From assembly GCF_004135935.1 (NCBI RefSeq), contig NZ_CP025086.1, forward strand, positions 2,232,001 to 2,296,000: DNA of 64,000 nt. Direction: 5' to 3'. Source of the DNA: Methylovirgula ligni. GTDB lineage: Bacteria > Pseudomonadota > Alphaproteobacteria > Rhizobiales > Beijerinckiaceae. How positions within the stretch are numbered: the first letter of the stretch is position 1; each line of letters begins with the position of its first letter. This document shows, one piece after another, positions 9,676 through 20,341 of this stretch. Below the pieces are notes generated by a model. It was given only the letters and a program-made list of their open reading frames with translations, was not told the DNA's origin and did no database searches. The position numbers and the translations under genes are program-made.

Positions 9676-10659
9676 TCACGGCTTGTCTGACGCGCGTCCC
9701 AAGAGCTTTGCCATTTCTTCTTCGAGAGAAACCATCAGGTCCTCTGCGGCCGGTTGTGTCACGGCTGGCGTCTCGGGTTCCGGCGTTGCGGGGGCCGGGC
9801 TAGGCGGCGCGGGCGGCAACTCTGCAAGCGGCGGTTCGGACGGCTTGCTCGTGATCGGCCCAAATGGCGGCGCAGGCGGCAGGCTCGGCTCGTTCGGTGG
9901 CCGGATCGGCTGGGTAAAGCCCGGGCCTGCCGGCCGTGGTTGCCCCGCGGGAGATTGACCCGGACGCCAGCGCATGAAGCCCGGCGCGGGCGTGGCGGCT
10001 GCCGGTTTCGCCGGCGGCGGGGGCGGCACCTCAGCGGCGGGCGGGAATACGACCTCGGCGGCCGGCGGCGTGATGGGCTCCGGCGCAGGGGCAGGCGGCT
10101 CGGGCAGCTTTTCGACCGGCGGAGCCGGTGTCGCCGGCTTTGGCTCCGGGCGTGGCGGCGCCCGGCGCGGCGTGATCGGCGGAAGCGGAGTACGCGCCGC
10201 GGGCTGCACGGCAGGCGATGCGACGGGGGCCGGCGCCTCGGGGACGAAAGGCAATTGCGGCTCGGGTGCGGGTTTCAGCGGCTGTGCCGGCGGCAGTTGC
10301 ACGGGTTCGGCGAAGTCTTTCTCGCGGTGGTCGCGGTCACGCTCCTTCTCGCGCTGACGGCCTTCACGCGCTTCGGCGCGGATGATCTGCGACTCGATGA
10401 GAATGTCATTCGGGCCGCCGATCATGATGAGATGCTCGGTATTATCGCGGCGGACGATGACGAGCTGACGCTGACGGTCGAGATCGAAGGCATCGACGAT
10501 GCCGAGCCGCAATTGCCGGCCGCGTCCGGACATCCGCAACCGGCGGCCGAAAGCCAAACGGAAGACGAGAAGGATCAAAAGGGCCGCAACAACCAGCGCC
10601 AGCGCGGCGGCGCCATAGGCTAAGGCCTTGTTTCCACTGAGCCAGCTAAAGGCTTGCAT
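9676..10659 (-). CDS. fliO: FliO-like flagellar biosynthesis protein with long Pro-rich tail
   Basis: FliO helps assemble the FliP-FliQ-FliR export gate at the inner membrane. The 327 residues open with one membrane helix (about 14-33), a basic stretch, and a conserved LGIVDAFDLDRQRQLVIVRRD...EHLIMIGGPNDILIE block, which is the FliO domain. From about residue 120 the protein is almost entirely proline, alanine and glutamate, ending with a short helix-forming tail. The start ATG has a GGAG site just upstream. It lies about 20 kb from the main flagellar locus and is divergent from cckA, with a CtrA box between. The domain call is good; the tail's role is unknown. Confidence 0.8.
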   Translation of the reverse strand: MQAFSWLSGNKALAYGAAALALVVAALLILLVFRLAFGRRLRMSGRGRQLRLGIVDAFDLDRQRQLVIVRRDNTEHLIMIGGPNDILIESQIIRAEAREGRQREKERDRDHREKDFAEPVQLPPAQPLKPAPEPQLPFVPEAPAPVASPAVQPAARTPLPPITPRRAPPRPEPKPATPAPPVEKLPEPPAPAPEPITPPAAEVVFPPAAEVPPPPPAKPAAATPAPGFMRWRPGQSPAGQPRPAGPGFTQPIRPPNEPSLPPAPPFGPITSKPSEPPLAELPPAPPSPAPATPEPETPAVTQPAAEDLMVSLEEEMAKLLGRASDKP

Positions 10660-11072
10660 AAGCTCCTGAAATCCCTCATCCGCGGCACGCCCGCTGCGTG
10701 CCGTCCTGCCGCTTTAGGTGATTTTTCGGGCCTCTGCCAGCCTTACCCGGCGGCCCGAAATCGCCTTGAATTGTCGTACCCTAGCACGCCGGGTGCGAGC
10801 ACGCCCGGCAGAGGTTAATAAATGGTTAACGCCATCGCATGGGAATCGCCATGTTCGATCATCCACACGCGGAGCCGGAACGACCTTAGCGTCACGCAAC
10901 TTTTGCGCAAGTGTCGCCCCGGATGGCGTCTGCCGCTTCCGCGCGTTGTCCGGGGCGGAAAAGCCCAATGCTCGCATTGCAATGCCCGGACGCCGGTTCC
11001 ATTCTGCCGAATCGCAGCCCGTTGACGAGGCCGTGGCAGCGACGCAGCCGGGACGCAGAAGAGGGTGATGTT
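10660..11072. other. divergent intergenic region between fliO and cckA
   Basis: These 413 bases separate two divergent genes. I see one strong regulatory site, a CtrA box at 10815-10830, and a short GC-rich hairpin (GGCACGC/GCGTGCC, about 10684-10702) near the fliO side. Open frames on both strands here have no signal peptide, domain or ribosome binding site that I trust. If cckA starts upstream of 11073, the region is shorter. Confidence 0.6.
10815..10830 (-). promoter_or_regulatory. CtrA binding site between fliO and cckA
   Basis: The plus strand has TTAA, seven bases, then TTAAC; the reverse strand reads GTTAACCATTTATTAA. This matches both published forms of the CtrA site, TTAA-N7-TTAA and TTAACCAT. 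It is 156 bases upstream of the fliO start and about 240 bases upstream of the chosen cckA start, so it could serve either or both genes. Confidence 0.75.
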
Positions 11073-13580
11073 TTGACAGATCAGCCAACGACCGCCGCTT
11101 TCGATCGTACGGAGCGTGCCGGCAGCCCGGGTCTGGTCCTGCTTTTCGCCACCTGTCTCGTGGCGCCGATTGCCGCCTTCTCGGTTCTGCCCAAGGATCA
11201 GGCCGGCACGCTGGTGATTGGCCTTTTGACCGTGCTGGCCGTGATCGGCATTTTCGCGCTGTTCGGCTACGCCGTTGGGTTTTTCCAATTCTCCGGTCAG
11301 GCGGCGCGCAGTGATCTGACCCGGCTCATCTGCGACAGCGAGCCGGAGGGCGCTGTCGTCAGCGACGGCGACGGCAAGATCCTTTACGCGAACGATGCCT
11401 ATATGCGCATTTCCGGCGCCCGCGATCCGAGTCAGTTGAAAGTCGTCGAGCGGCTTTTCTCCGGCTCCTCGGATGTCTCCGAATCGATCTATCGGCTGGC
11501 GCAGGCGGCGCGCGACGGCAAACGCAATACCGAGGAATTGCGTCTCTCGCCGCCGTTGGCGGGAGACTCGGGCGTCGGCTGGTATCGCGTGCGGGTGCGA
11601 CCGCTCAATTTCTCCGGCTCCAAGCGCGCAACGCTCTGGACGGTCGCTGACGTGACGCGCGAGCGCGAGCGGCATGAGAATGTCTTCCAGGAATTGCAGC
11701 ATGCGATCGATTTCCTCGACCATGCGCCGGCGGGTTTCTTCTCCTGCGATGCTGCGGGTGCCGTGTCCTATATGAACGCGACGCTGGCCGGCTGGCTCGA
11801 TTACGATCTCGCGCAGGTCGGCTCCGGCGGTCTCGAACTCAACGATTTCATCGCCGGCGGCGGCGCCGTTCTGCTCTCGAGCATTGCTGGCGGTCCGGGC
11901 GACGTCATCACCGAGCAACTCGATCTCGATTTGAAGCGCCGCAACGGGCGCAGCCTGCCGGTGCGGCTCCTGCACCGGGTCGCCTTCGGTCAGGATGGCC
12001 TGGCGGGCGCCTCGCGTACGCTTGTCTTCAATCGTGCGCCGGGCGAAGAACCGGCGGAGGATTTGCGCGCGGCCGAAGTTCGTTTCGCCCGCGTCTTCCT
12101 CGCGGCGCCGATGGCGATGGCGATCGTCGATCGCGGTGGCCGGATCAAACGCTCCAACACCGCCTTCGCCAAGCTGATGCCCGAGGCGCTGAAGGGCGCC
12201 GATCCGGCGCAACGCACGATCTATGGCGGCATCGCCGAACCCAATCGCGGCGCGGTGGAAGCCGCGGTTGTTGCGGCGGCGGAGTTGAAGACGGATATCG
12301 CGCCCGCCGACGTGCAGCTTTCGGGCGATCGGTCGGCGCGCCTGCTCTTTTCCCCGTCCGACGAAGCGGACGGCCCCGGCGCCACCATCTATGCGCTCGA
12401 TACGACGGAGCTGCGCACGCTGAAGGAGAATTTCGCGCAATCGCAGAAAATGCAGGCCATCGGTCAGCTCGCCGGCGGCGTCGCGCATGATTTCAACAAT
12501 GTGCTCACCGCTATCATCGGCTATTCCGATCTGCTGCTTGCCAACCACCGGCCAACCGATCCGTCCTTCCAGGACATTATGCAGATCAAGCAGAACGCGA
12601 ATCGCGCGGCGGGGCTGGTGCGGCAATTGCTCGCTTTCTCGCGCCGCCAGACGCTGCGGCCGGAAGTTCTGCAGCTCGGCGACGTTCTCTCGGAACTGCA
12701 ATTGCTGATGCGCCGCCTCGTCGGCGAGAAGATCAGCCTCGAATTGCGGCATGGCCGCGATCTCTGGCTGGTGAAGGCCGATCTCAACCAGTTCGAGCAG
12801 GTCGTCATCAATCTCGTCGTCAATGCGCGCGACGCCATGCCGAAGGGCGGCAAGATTGAATTGCTCATCAAAAATCTTGCGGCGGCCGATTGCGCCAAGC
12901 TCAACGAGAAATCCCTGCCGGCCGCCGATTACGTGATGATCGAGGTCGCCGACGCCGGCACAGGCATCCCGGAGGATGTGCGGGACAAGATATTCGAGCC
13001 CTTCTTCACGACGAAGGAAGTCGGCAAGGGGACCGGCCTCGGGCTCGCGATGGTCTATGGCATCGTCAAGCAGACCGGCGGCTATGTGTTCTGCGATTCG
13101 ACCGTTGGCGTCGGCACGACCTTCCGTATCCTGCTGCCGCGCTATGTTCCGGTTGCGGGCGAGGAGGAGGTCCGCAAGGAAGCGGCGAAGAAACCGGCGG
13201 CGGACCTTACCGGCCACGGCACCATTCTGCTCGTCGAGGACGAGGAGGCGGTGCGTGCCTTCGGCGCGCGCGCGCTCTCGGCGCGCGGTTACACCGTGCT
13301 CGAAGCGGCGAACGGCGTTGAGGCGCTGGAGGTTGCCGAAAAGAATCCCAAGATCGATCTGATCGTTTCCGACGTCGTGATGCCGGAAATGGACGGCCCG
13401 ACCATGTTCGGCGAAATGCGCAAGCGCGGCGTGCTCGCGAAAGTGATCTTCGTCTCCGGCTACGCCGAAGATGCGTTCCAGAAAAATCTCCCCGAGGGCG
13501 AGGATTTCGGCTTCCTGGCAAAACCTTTCACGTTGAAGCAATTGGTCGAGGCGGTGAAAGGCGCGGCGCCGCCGGCTTGA
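11073..13580 (+). CDS. cckA: cell-cycle hybrid histidine kinase CckA
   Basis: CckA controls the phosphorelay through ChpT to the master regulators CtrA and CpdR. Using TTG 11073 the product has 835 residues: two N-terminal membrane helices, PAS-like sensory domains, a HisKA domain with phospho-accepting His at about 472 (GGVAHDFNN), an HATPase domain ([33 protein letters not shown]), and a receiver domain with Asp at about 767 ([11 protein letters not shown]). Domain order matches CckA exactly. The frame stays open to 10911, so an upstream start is possible; I chose TTG because GAGGG lies just upstream and earlier residues look non-coding. Confidence 0.93.
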   Translation: MTDQPTTAAFDRTERAGSPGLVLLFATCLVAPIAAFSVLPKDQAGTLVIGLLTVLAVIGIFALFGYAVGFFQFSGQAARSDLTRLICDSEPEGAVVSDGDGKILYANDAYMRISGARDPSQLKVVERLFSGSSDVSESIYRLAQAARDGKRNTEELRLSPPLAGDSGVGWYRVRVRPLNFSGSKRATLWTVADVTRERERHENVFQELQHAIDFLDHAPAGFFSCDAAGAVSYMNATLAGWLDYDLAQVGSGGLELNDFIAGGGAVLLSSIAGGPGDVITEQLDLDLKRRNGRSLPVRLLHRVAFGQDGLAGASRTLVFNRAPGEEPAEDLRAAEVRFARVFLAAPMAMAIVDRGGRIKRSNTAFAKLMPEALKGADPAQRTIYGGIAEPNRGAVEAAVVAAAELKTDIAPADVQLSGDRSARLLFSPSDEADGPGATIYALDTTELRTLKENFAQSQKMQAIGQLAGGVAHDFNNVLTAIIGYSDLLLANHRPTDPSFQDIMQIKQNANRAAGLVRQLLAFSRRQTLRPEVLQLGDVLSELQLLMRRLVGEKISLELRHGRDLWLVKADLNQFEQVVINLVVNARDAMPKGGKIELLIKNLAAADCAKLNEKSLPAADYVMIEVADAGTGIPEDVRDKIFEPFFTTKEVGKGTGLGLAMVYGIVKQTGGYVFCDSTVGVGTTFRILLPRYVPVAGEEEVRKEAAKKPAADLTGHGTILLVEDEEAVRAFGARALSARGYTVLEAANGVEALEVAEKNPKIDLIVSDVVMPEMDGPTMFGEMRKRGVLAKVIFVSGYAEDAFQKNLPEGEDFGFLAKPFTLKQLVEAVKGAAPPA

Positions 13581-13587
13581 GGCAAAG

Positions 13588-14124
13588 ATGCGTTGCAGGC
13601 CGATCTATCTAAGTGTGGGGCTCGTCCTAGCTCTGGCGTCAGCGCCAGTCCTGCAGGCGAAGCCGTTCGCGCGGAGCGCCGAGCCGGTGAAACAGATCGT
13701 CCTCAGCGAGGACAAGGTTACCCAATATCTGGCCGCCGCGCCGGCGCTCGACGCGATTCTCGCCAAAGTCCCGGCCGGTCCTGGCGCCGTGCCTGAACCG
13801 CGGCTGATGGCATCGCTCAACGCGACGGCACGCGATTTCGGATTCGCCGATTATGCGAGCTACGAATCAGTCGCGGTCAATATCGTCTGGATTTTGACGG
13901 GCATCGATCCGCTCAGCAAAAAATATATCGGCGTTCAGGCGGTTACGCGCGCCGAAGTCACCGCGCTTCTCGCCGGCAAAGACCTGCCGCCCGAGGACAA
14001 GAAGCGGCAGCTCGAGGCCTACCACGCGCAGATGCTGAGCGCGGCGCCGGTCAAATTCGCCGGGAATGTCGCGCTGGTCGTCAAATATTACGACCAGCTC
14101 ATCGCGCCGGATGCCCAGGATTAG
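13588..14124 (+). CDS. exported protein of unknown function
   Basis: I do not recognise the family. The 178 residues start with a clear signal peptide (hydrophobic LSVGLVLALASAPV then LQAKP). The mature part is mainly helical, with repeated KVTQYLAAAPALDAILAKVP and later LEAYHAQM segments, and no cysteines. It begins 7 bases after the cckA stop, so it is probably co-transcribed with cckA. Its stop codon overlaps the stop of the convergent Cys-rich gene by four bases. A periplasmic location is the only inference I would make. Confidence 0.75.
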   Translation: MRCRPIYLSVGLVLALASAPVLQAKPFARSAEPVKQIVLSEDKVTQYLAAAPALDAILAKVPAGPGAVPEPRLMASLNATARDFGFADYASYESVAVNIVWILTGIDPLSKKYIGVQAVTRAEVTALLAGKDLPPEDKKRQLEAYHAQMLSAAPVKFAGNVALVVKYYDQLIAPDAQD

Positions 14125-14435
14125 TTACGCACCAGGGCTTCGTCGCCGGACAGCCTGCGCGCGTAATGGCGATGGCGGTGGTGCGTCACCTCGGCGCTGG
14201 CCCCCCGCCATTGGAACGCTGCGCGGCAGGCCGGGCTGAGACTGCTGACATGAGCGTCCATGCACGCCGCGACGCGGCCGGAATCCGGTATCTCCGCCGA
14301 GCAAAGACGAAACGCGTCCGGCATACAGGCGTCGCGTTGCGCATCCGTGACTTGCTGGGCGCTGCAACCGAAACTTAAAGCGAGACTGCCCGCAAGTGCG
14401 ATTGCGGCCGCCTGTGTATTGAATAACCCGCGCAT
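14121..14435 (-). CDS. small Cys-rich exported protein
   Basis: The 104 residues start at ATG 14435 with a signal peptide (MRGLFNTQ..., hydrophobic ALAGSLALSFGCSA). A FGCSA sequence near the end of that hydrophobic stretch could even be a lipobox. The mature part has four regularly spaced cysteines (RDACMPDAFRLC, VAACMDAH, SPACRAAF), then a His/Arg-rich HHRHRHYARR segment. Small exported proteins with this cysteine spacing are common unknowns in Rhizobiales. An upstream start at 14480 would add a non-signal leader and was not used. It overlaps the convergent 178-residue gene by four bases at their stops. Confidence 0.75.
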   Translation of the reverse strand: MRGLFNTQAAAIALAGSLALSFGCSAQQVTDAQRDACMPDAFRLCSAEIPDSGRVAACMDAHVSSLSPACRAAFQWRGASAEVTHHRHRHYARRLSGDEALVRN

Positions 14436-14620
14436 ATGAAAACCCCCGTCCTCGTCAGCGACATTTGGAAAAGCTAACATGCAAAATTGGACTTGGGTCC
14501 ATTACATTAATCAATTCACAGGCTTCTGACGCATTCGCCGGGCCTGTGCGACTTGCGCGCAACATTCCGAAGCCGTTTCAAAAAGCCGGGCTTTACCTTC
14601 GGCGCATCGCCCGGAATTAT

Positions 14621-14666
14621 AGTTGACTAGGAAACTTTCTGCGGCTATTTAGTTTCCTAGGAAATT
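14621..14666 (+). promoter_or_regulatory. MarR-gene promoter with two operator copies
   Basis: Two related palindromic elements lie at 14621-14636 (AGTTGACTAGGAAACT) and 14651-14666 (AGTTTCCTAGGAAATT), centred exactly 30 bases apart. The second contains the perfect palindrome TTTCCTAGGAAA. TTGACT (14623-14628), 17 bases and TATTTA (14646-14651) form a good sigma-70 promoter that the elements overlap. The MarR start is 17 bases downstream. Autorepression is the simplest reading. Confidence 0.75.
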
Positions 14667-14682
14667 AAATGGAGGTTCCCGG

Positions 14683-15138
14683 ATGGCACGCGCCGTTTCG
14701 GATTTGGCATCGCATCTGGGGTATTGGCTGCGCTACGTCTCCAATCACGTCTCGCAGGCCTTCGCCCGGAAGCTGGAAGATCGGGACGTCACTGTCGCGG
14801 AATGGGCACTGCTGCGCGAGCTCTACGGGGTAGAGGCGCTTTCGCCGAGCGGACTGGCGGAAAAGCTGGGGCTGAGCCGCGGCGCGATCAGCAAACTCGC
14901 CGAGCGTCTGATTAACAAGGCGCTCGTCGTCCGCCACGCCGATCCTTCGGACCGCCGGGCGCAGAGCCTGACGCTCACGGGACAGGGGCGGGCGCTCGTG
15001 CCGAAACTGGCGGCGCTCGCCGATCAGAACGACGCCGAGTTTTTCTCGCATCTCTCCGCCGAAGAGCGGGCCGGGATCGAGCGCTTTCTGCGCGATGTCG
15101 TCGAAAGGCGAGGTTTGAAATCCGTGCCGATGGATTGA
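14683..15138 (+). CDS. MarR family transcriptional regulator
   Basis: MarR proteins are dimeric winged-helix repressors that usually release DNA on binding small aromatic or lipophilic ligands. The 151 residues have an N-terminal dimerisation helix, a recognition region (LAEKLGLSRGAISKLAERLI), and the wing motif DPSDRRAQSLTLTGQG typical of the family. GGAGG at 14671 sets the start. Twin operator-like palindromes overlap its promoter, and three genes follow on the same strand with short gaps, so they are likely its targets. The ligand cannot be told from the sequence. Confidence 0.93.
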   Translation: MARAVSDLASHLGYWLRYVSNHVSQAFARKLEDRDVTVAEWALLRELYGVEALSPSGLAEKLGLSRGAISKLAERLINKALVVRHADPSDRRAQSLTLTGQGRALVPKLAALADQNDAEFFSHLSAEERAGIERFLRDVVERRGLKSVPMD

Positions 15139-15172
15139 GCCCGCAGGATTGTCATTAAAAAGAGGTACGCAC

Positions 15173-15583
15173 ATGGACGCGCATAAGAGAGCTGTGGCTC
15201 AGGACTGTCTTGAGGGTGCAGAGACGGATCGCATGACTTTCCCGCAAAGCGTCGCGAAGCTGATCGAAGCCGGTTTCGATGGCTATCTGGTGGACCTACG
15301 CCGTGCGGCGCGTACCTATTATTTGCCGGATGGCGAGGCCCTCGATCTTCCGATGGGTGCCGCCACGGCAAAGGTTGCCGCGGGGTTCGATTCCGATTCG
15401 GTTACGGCTGCCATTCGCGAGGCCCAGGCTTTAGCGCCGGGCTATACCTACAAGGGGTTTTGCGCCAAAGTCGCGGCGGCCGGCTGCGCTGGTTATCTTG
15501 TCTCATTCTCCGGGCGGCGCGCGCTCTATTTTGGCCGCACGGGCGAAACCCACATCGAGCACTTTCCATCCGCGCAGTTTTGA
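15173..15583 (+). CDS. DUF1398 family protein
   Basis: The 136 residues belong to the DUF1398 group of small soluble proteins: FPQSVAKLIEAGFDGYLVDLRRAARTYYLPDGE followed by VTAAIREAQALAPGYTYKGFCAKVAAAGCAGYLVSFSGRRALYFGRTGETHIEHFP. The family has no known biochemical role. AGAGG just upstream favours ATG 15173 over an earlier in-frame start at 15149. It follows the MarR gene by 34 bases and precedes a VOC gene by 31 bases, so it is probably in the MarR-controlled operon. Confidence 0.85.
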   Translation: MDAHKRAVAQDCLEGAETDRMTFPQSVAKLIEAGFDGYLVDLRRAARTYYLPDGEALDLPMGAATAKVAAGFDSDSVTAAIREAQALAPGYTYKGFCAKVAAAGCAGYLVSFSGRRALYFGRTGETHIEHFPSAQF

Positions 15584-15614
15584 ATCCTTTGAAGCATCGT
15601 TGAAAGGCACAGCA

Positions 15615-15977
15615 ATGCTCGACCACATCGGCATCCATACCAACCAGTTCGACAGGCTCACCCATTTTTATGAGTCGGTGCTGGCGCCGCTCGGATATTC
15701 GAAGCTCGCGAGCTACGAGGACGCCGCCGGCTTTGGCAGCGACAAGCCCGAACTATGGATCGGTACGGCGCAGGCCAAGCCGACGCCCATTCACATCGCG
15801 TTGGCGGCTCCGGGCAGCGCGGCGGTCGACGCCTTTTATGCGGCGGCACTTGCGGGCGGCGGCAAAGACAACGGACCGCCCGGCCTGCGGCCCGATTACA
15901 GCCCGGGCTATTACGCCGCTTTCGTCCTCGATCCGGACGGCAACAATATTGAAGCCGTCTATCACCAGCCAGCGTGA
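15615..15977 (+). CDS. VOC family (glyoxalase/dioxygenase-fold) protein
   Basis: The 120 residues show the vicinal-oxygen-chelate pattern: MLDHIGIHTNQFDRLTHFYESVLAPLGY at the start, IHIALAAP in the middle, and YYAAFVLDPDGNNIEAVYH at the end. His4, the central His and the late Glu sit where the metal ligands lie in metal-dependent members. Members include glyoxalases, resistance proteins and dioxygenases, and the substrate cannot be assigned here. The ATG at 15615 is chosen because the domain begins there; an upstream frame overlaps the DUF1398 gene. It lies in the likely MarR-controlled operon. Confidence 0.9.
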   Translation: MLDHIGIHTNQFDRLTHFYESVLAPLGYSKLASYEDAAGFGSDKPELWIGTAQAKPTPIHIALAAPGSAAVDAFYAAALAGGGKDNGPPGLRPDYSPGYYAAFVLDPDGNNIEAVYHQPA

Positions 15978-15992
15978 ACGCGGAGACCTTCG

Positions 15993-16622
15993 ATGCCGAA
16001 ATTGAAGCTGCTTCTTGGGTTCATTCTTGTCGCATTCCTGCTGACTGGCGCTTCGCCGGTTCTCGCGCGCCATCATCATCACCACCATCATTACGATGAA
16101 GATGCCGCGGCCTCCGGCCTCGCCGGCGATACGCTGCTCATTATTCGCCATGCGGAAAAGCCCGCGGGCGATAACAGCGGCCCAGGCCTCGCGCCGGCGG
16201 GAGTCGCGCGCGCCAAAGCCTATGTGGATTATCTCCAGCATTTGCGGATCGACGGCGCGCCGGTGAAAATCGACGCGATTATCGCGACTGCGGATTCGCA
16301 AGACAGCGACCGCCCGCGCCTGACGGTCACGCCCTTCGCGCAAGCAAGCGGGCTCAAGATCGAGCAGCCCTTTCCCGACAAGGAAGTGAAGGCTCTGGCG
16401 CATTGGCTCGCGGCAGGCGAACCCCACCGCACCGTCCTCATCGCCTGGCATCACGGCAAGATGCCGAAACTTCTGAACCAGCTTGGCGCGAACCCCGACG
16501 AACTCTTGCCCGACGGCTATTGGCCGGAAGACACCTACGACTGGGTGATCCTGCTGCGCTACGATGACGACGGGCAGCTTTCGGAATCCAAGAGAATCAT
16601 CGAGCCCGCGTTTGCCGATTGA
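15993..16622 (+). CDS. exported histidine phosphatase family protein with poly-His N terminus
   Basis: The 209 residues begin with a signal peptide (LLLGFILVAFLLTGASPVLA), immediately followed by seven histidines and YDED. The phosphatase core then starts with LLIIRHAEKP, the RHG-like motif carrying the catalytic His, and includes WHHGKMP later as the second catalytic His region. Members are histidine-phosphatase (phosphoglycerate-mutase-like) enzymes that remove phosphate from varied substrates. The native His stretch at the mature N terminus may bind metal. It is the last gene of the MarR-VOC operon. Substrate unknown. Confidence 0.85.
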   Translation: MPKLKLLLGFILVAFLLTGASPVLARHHHHHHHYDEDAAASGLAGDTLLIIRHAEKPAGDNSGPGLAPAGVARAKAYVDYLQHLRIDGAPVKIDAIIATADSQDSDRPRLTVTPFAQASGLKIEQPFPDKEVKALAHWLAAGEPHRTVLIAWHHGKMPKLLNQLGANPDELLPDGYWPEDTYDWVILLRYDDDGQLSESKRIIEPAFAD

Positions 16623-16646
16623 GGGCAGGGCGAATGCTTTCCGGCC

Positions 16647-17404
16647 TCAGCTCTTCAGCCGGTAACCCGTCTTGAAGATCCAGGCGACAATGCCAAGGCA
16701 CAGCACGAGAAACAGCAAGGTCATACCGAGGCTGATGCCGACATTGACATCCGACAGACCGTAAAAGCTCCAGCGGAAACCGCTGATGAGATAGACGACG
16801 GGATTGAACAGTGTGACGCCGCGCCAGAACGGCGGCAGCATGTCGATCGAATAGAAGCTGCCGCCGAGGAAGGTGAGCGGCGTCACGATCAAAAGCGGGA
16901 TCAATTGCAGCTTCTCGAAATTATCCGCCCAGATGCCGATGATGAAACCGAAAAGGCTGAAGGTGACGCTCGTCAGAACGAGAAAGGCCAGCATCCAGAA
17001 GGGATGCAGGATGTGGAGATCGACGAAGAGCGCGGCGGTCGCCAGCGTCAGCAGGCCGAGGCCGGCCGCCTTCGTTGCCGCCGCGCCGACATAGGCGATG
17101 ACGATTTCAAACGCCGAGATGGGTGCCGACAGGATTTCATAGATCGTGCCGACAAAGCGCGGAAAATAGATACCGAACGAGGCGTTGCTGATGCTCTGCG
17201 TCAGCAGGCCCAGCATGATGAGGCCGGGCACGATGAAGGCGCCGTAGCTCACCCCGCCGACATGCGAGATGCGCGAACCGATCGCCGAACCGAAGACGAC
17301 GAAATAGAGCGAGGTGGACAGCACGGGCGAGATGATGCTCTGCAGAAGCGTGCGCCGTGTGCGTGCCATCTCATAGATGTAGATCGCGCGGATCGCTTGG
17401 AAAT

Positions 17405-17408
<4 letters not shown>
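16647..17408 (-). CDS. ABC-2 type transporter permease
   Basis: The 253 residues carry about six membrane helices and the ABC-2 permease signature toward the C terminus ([30 protein letters not shown], seen here in two pieces). This resembles the YadH/NodJ group of exporters. Its ATG overlaps the TGA of the upstream ATPase gene (ATGA), so the two subunits are coupled. Substrates of this group range from polysaccharide or lipid to drugs; none can be assigned. The nearby histidine phosphatase gene is convergent, with 24 bases between. Confidence 0.92.
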
Positions 17409-18331
<923 letters not shown>

Positions 18332-18425
18332 GTGCAAGACGCTTTGAGGGCGGTAAGGGTCGAAACGAAGCAGGCTTTTAGCCCATCTGCATGGCGTTTG
18401 GCCAATCGGCTAAAGCGCGGGCGTC

Positions 18426-19022
18426 TCACGGATCGGAGAACAGGGAAAGTTCACGCTTCGCGCTGTCCTCGCTATTGCCTCGATCGTCTTTGCGCCGCCG
18501 CGCGCTCTCATTGTCCCAGACTTCACGGATCACGGCGAATAGGAACGCAGTGGTCAATCCAAACAAGAGTGTACCATTTAGAGATTCGAACGCGCCCATC
18601 AACTGCCATTGCGCTTTCAGATACAGATTCTCATGGCCATACGTGGTCATCGCGCTGAGAGAATAGAGCATGGCCGACCGGCCGTCGGGCAAGGCGTCGA
18701 GGAATCGATAGGCGGCGGCCCAGATCATCCCTTCGACCCCGTGCAGAATCGTGACGAGCAGAATCACGAGTCCCATCGACATGACGAACATCGGGGCGAA
18801 GCGCCGGCGGCCAACCGACCGGTTCATGACGTAAATCATTCCGCTGAAGATGAGCACGAGGCCGACGACGTGAACGATGACGCACACGACGACCAAAGGC
18901 AGGCTCCAAATCCAGTCGAGGGCCCAGGCGGCGTGAAAGGCACTATGCATTTTCCAGCTCTTGTTGGGGTTCAGCGGGGCGGTGAATCGATCTGGAATCC
19001 CTATGTCGTTGTTGTCATGCAA
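18426..19022 (-). CDS. small ion-channel-like membrane protein
   Basis: The 198 residues have three or four membrane helices (about 40-62, 75-98, 150-175) with a pore-like re-entrant segment YSLSAMTTYGHENLYL between the last two. This layout resembles the two-helix potassium-channel (Ion_trans_2) family, but the filter reads TTYGH rather than TVGYG. The C terminus is basic and charged. The frame opens at TTG 19022; ATG 18950 (MHSAFHAAW) is a reasonable alternative start. It is divergent from recA. Ion selectivity is unproven. Confidence 0.65.
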   Translation of the reverse strand: MHDNNDIGIPDRFTAPLNPNKSWKMHSAFHAAWALDWIWSLPLVVVCVIVHVVGLVLIFSGMIYVMNRSVGRRRFAPMFVMSMGLVILLVTILHGVEGMIWAAAYRFLDALPDGRSAMLYSLSAMTTYGHENLYLKAQWQLMGAFESLNGTLLFGLTTAFLFAVIREVWDNESARRRKDDRGNSEDSAKRELSLFSDP

Positions 19023-19142
19023 TCAACGCCGCAGATCATTAGTTTCAACCTGCCGGGCAAGTTCCTGTAACAGTCCATCGTGTCGCCAGCGCCAGGCGCG
19101 ATTCCGCCGCGCTAAAACGGAAAACGGCAGGAGGCGCAGAAA

Positions 19143-19185
19143 GAACAAAAAAAGAACTTGCATGAGAGAACAAATAGCGTACATT
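19143..19185 (+). promoter_or_regulatory. LexA (SOS) box and recA promoter
   Basis: GAAC at 19143, seven A residues, and GAAC ending at 19157 make a perfect GAAC-N7-GAAC, the alphaproteobacterial LexA site. Directly after it TTGCAT (19158-19163), 16 bases and TACATT (19180-19185) form a plausible promoter. LexA bound here would block the -35 region, as expected for recA. Confidence 0.8.
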
Positions 19186-19267
19186 AGCGTTGTCGTGGCA
19201 GCAGCGCTGCATGTTCCGCGATCGGCATTGCACTTGTCCGCGCGCCCATGTCAGAAGGAAATATCCG

Positions 19268-20341
<1,074 letters not shown>

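Noticed and set aside
10714-11088. Short frames on both strands between fliO and cckA
   Set aside because: They overlap each other and the CtrA box, lack ribosome sites and look like frame noise.
10815-13541. 908-residue open frame antisense to cckA
   Set aside because: It mirrors CckA codons, has charged low-complexity content and no ribosome binding site.
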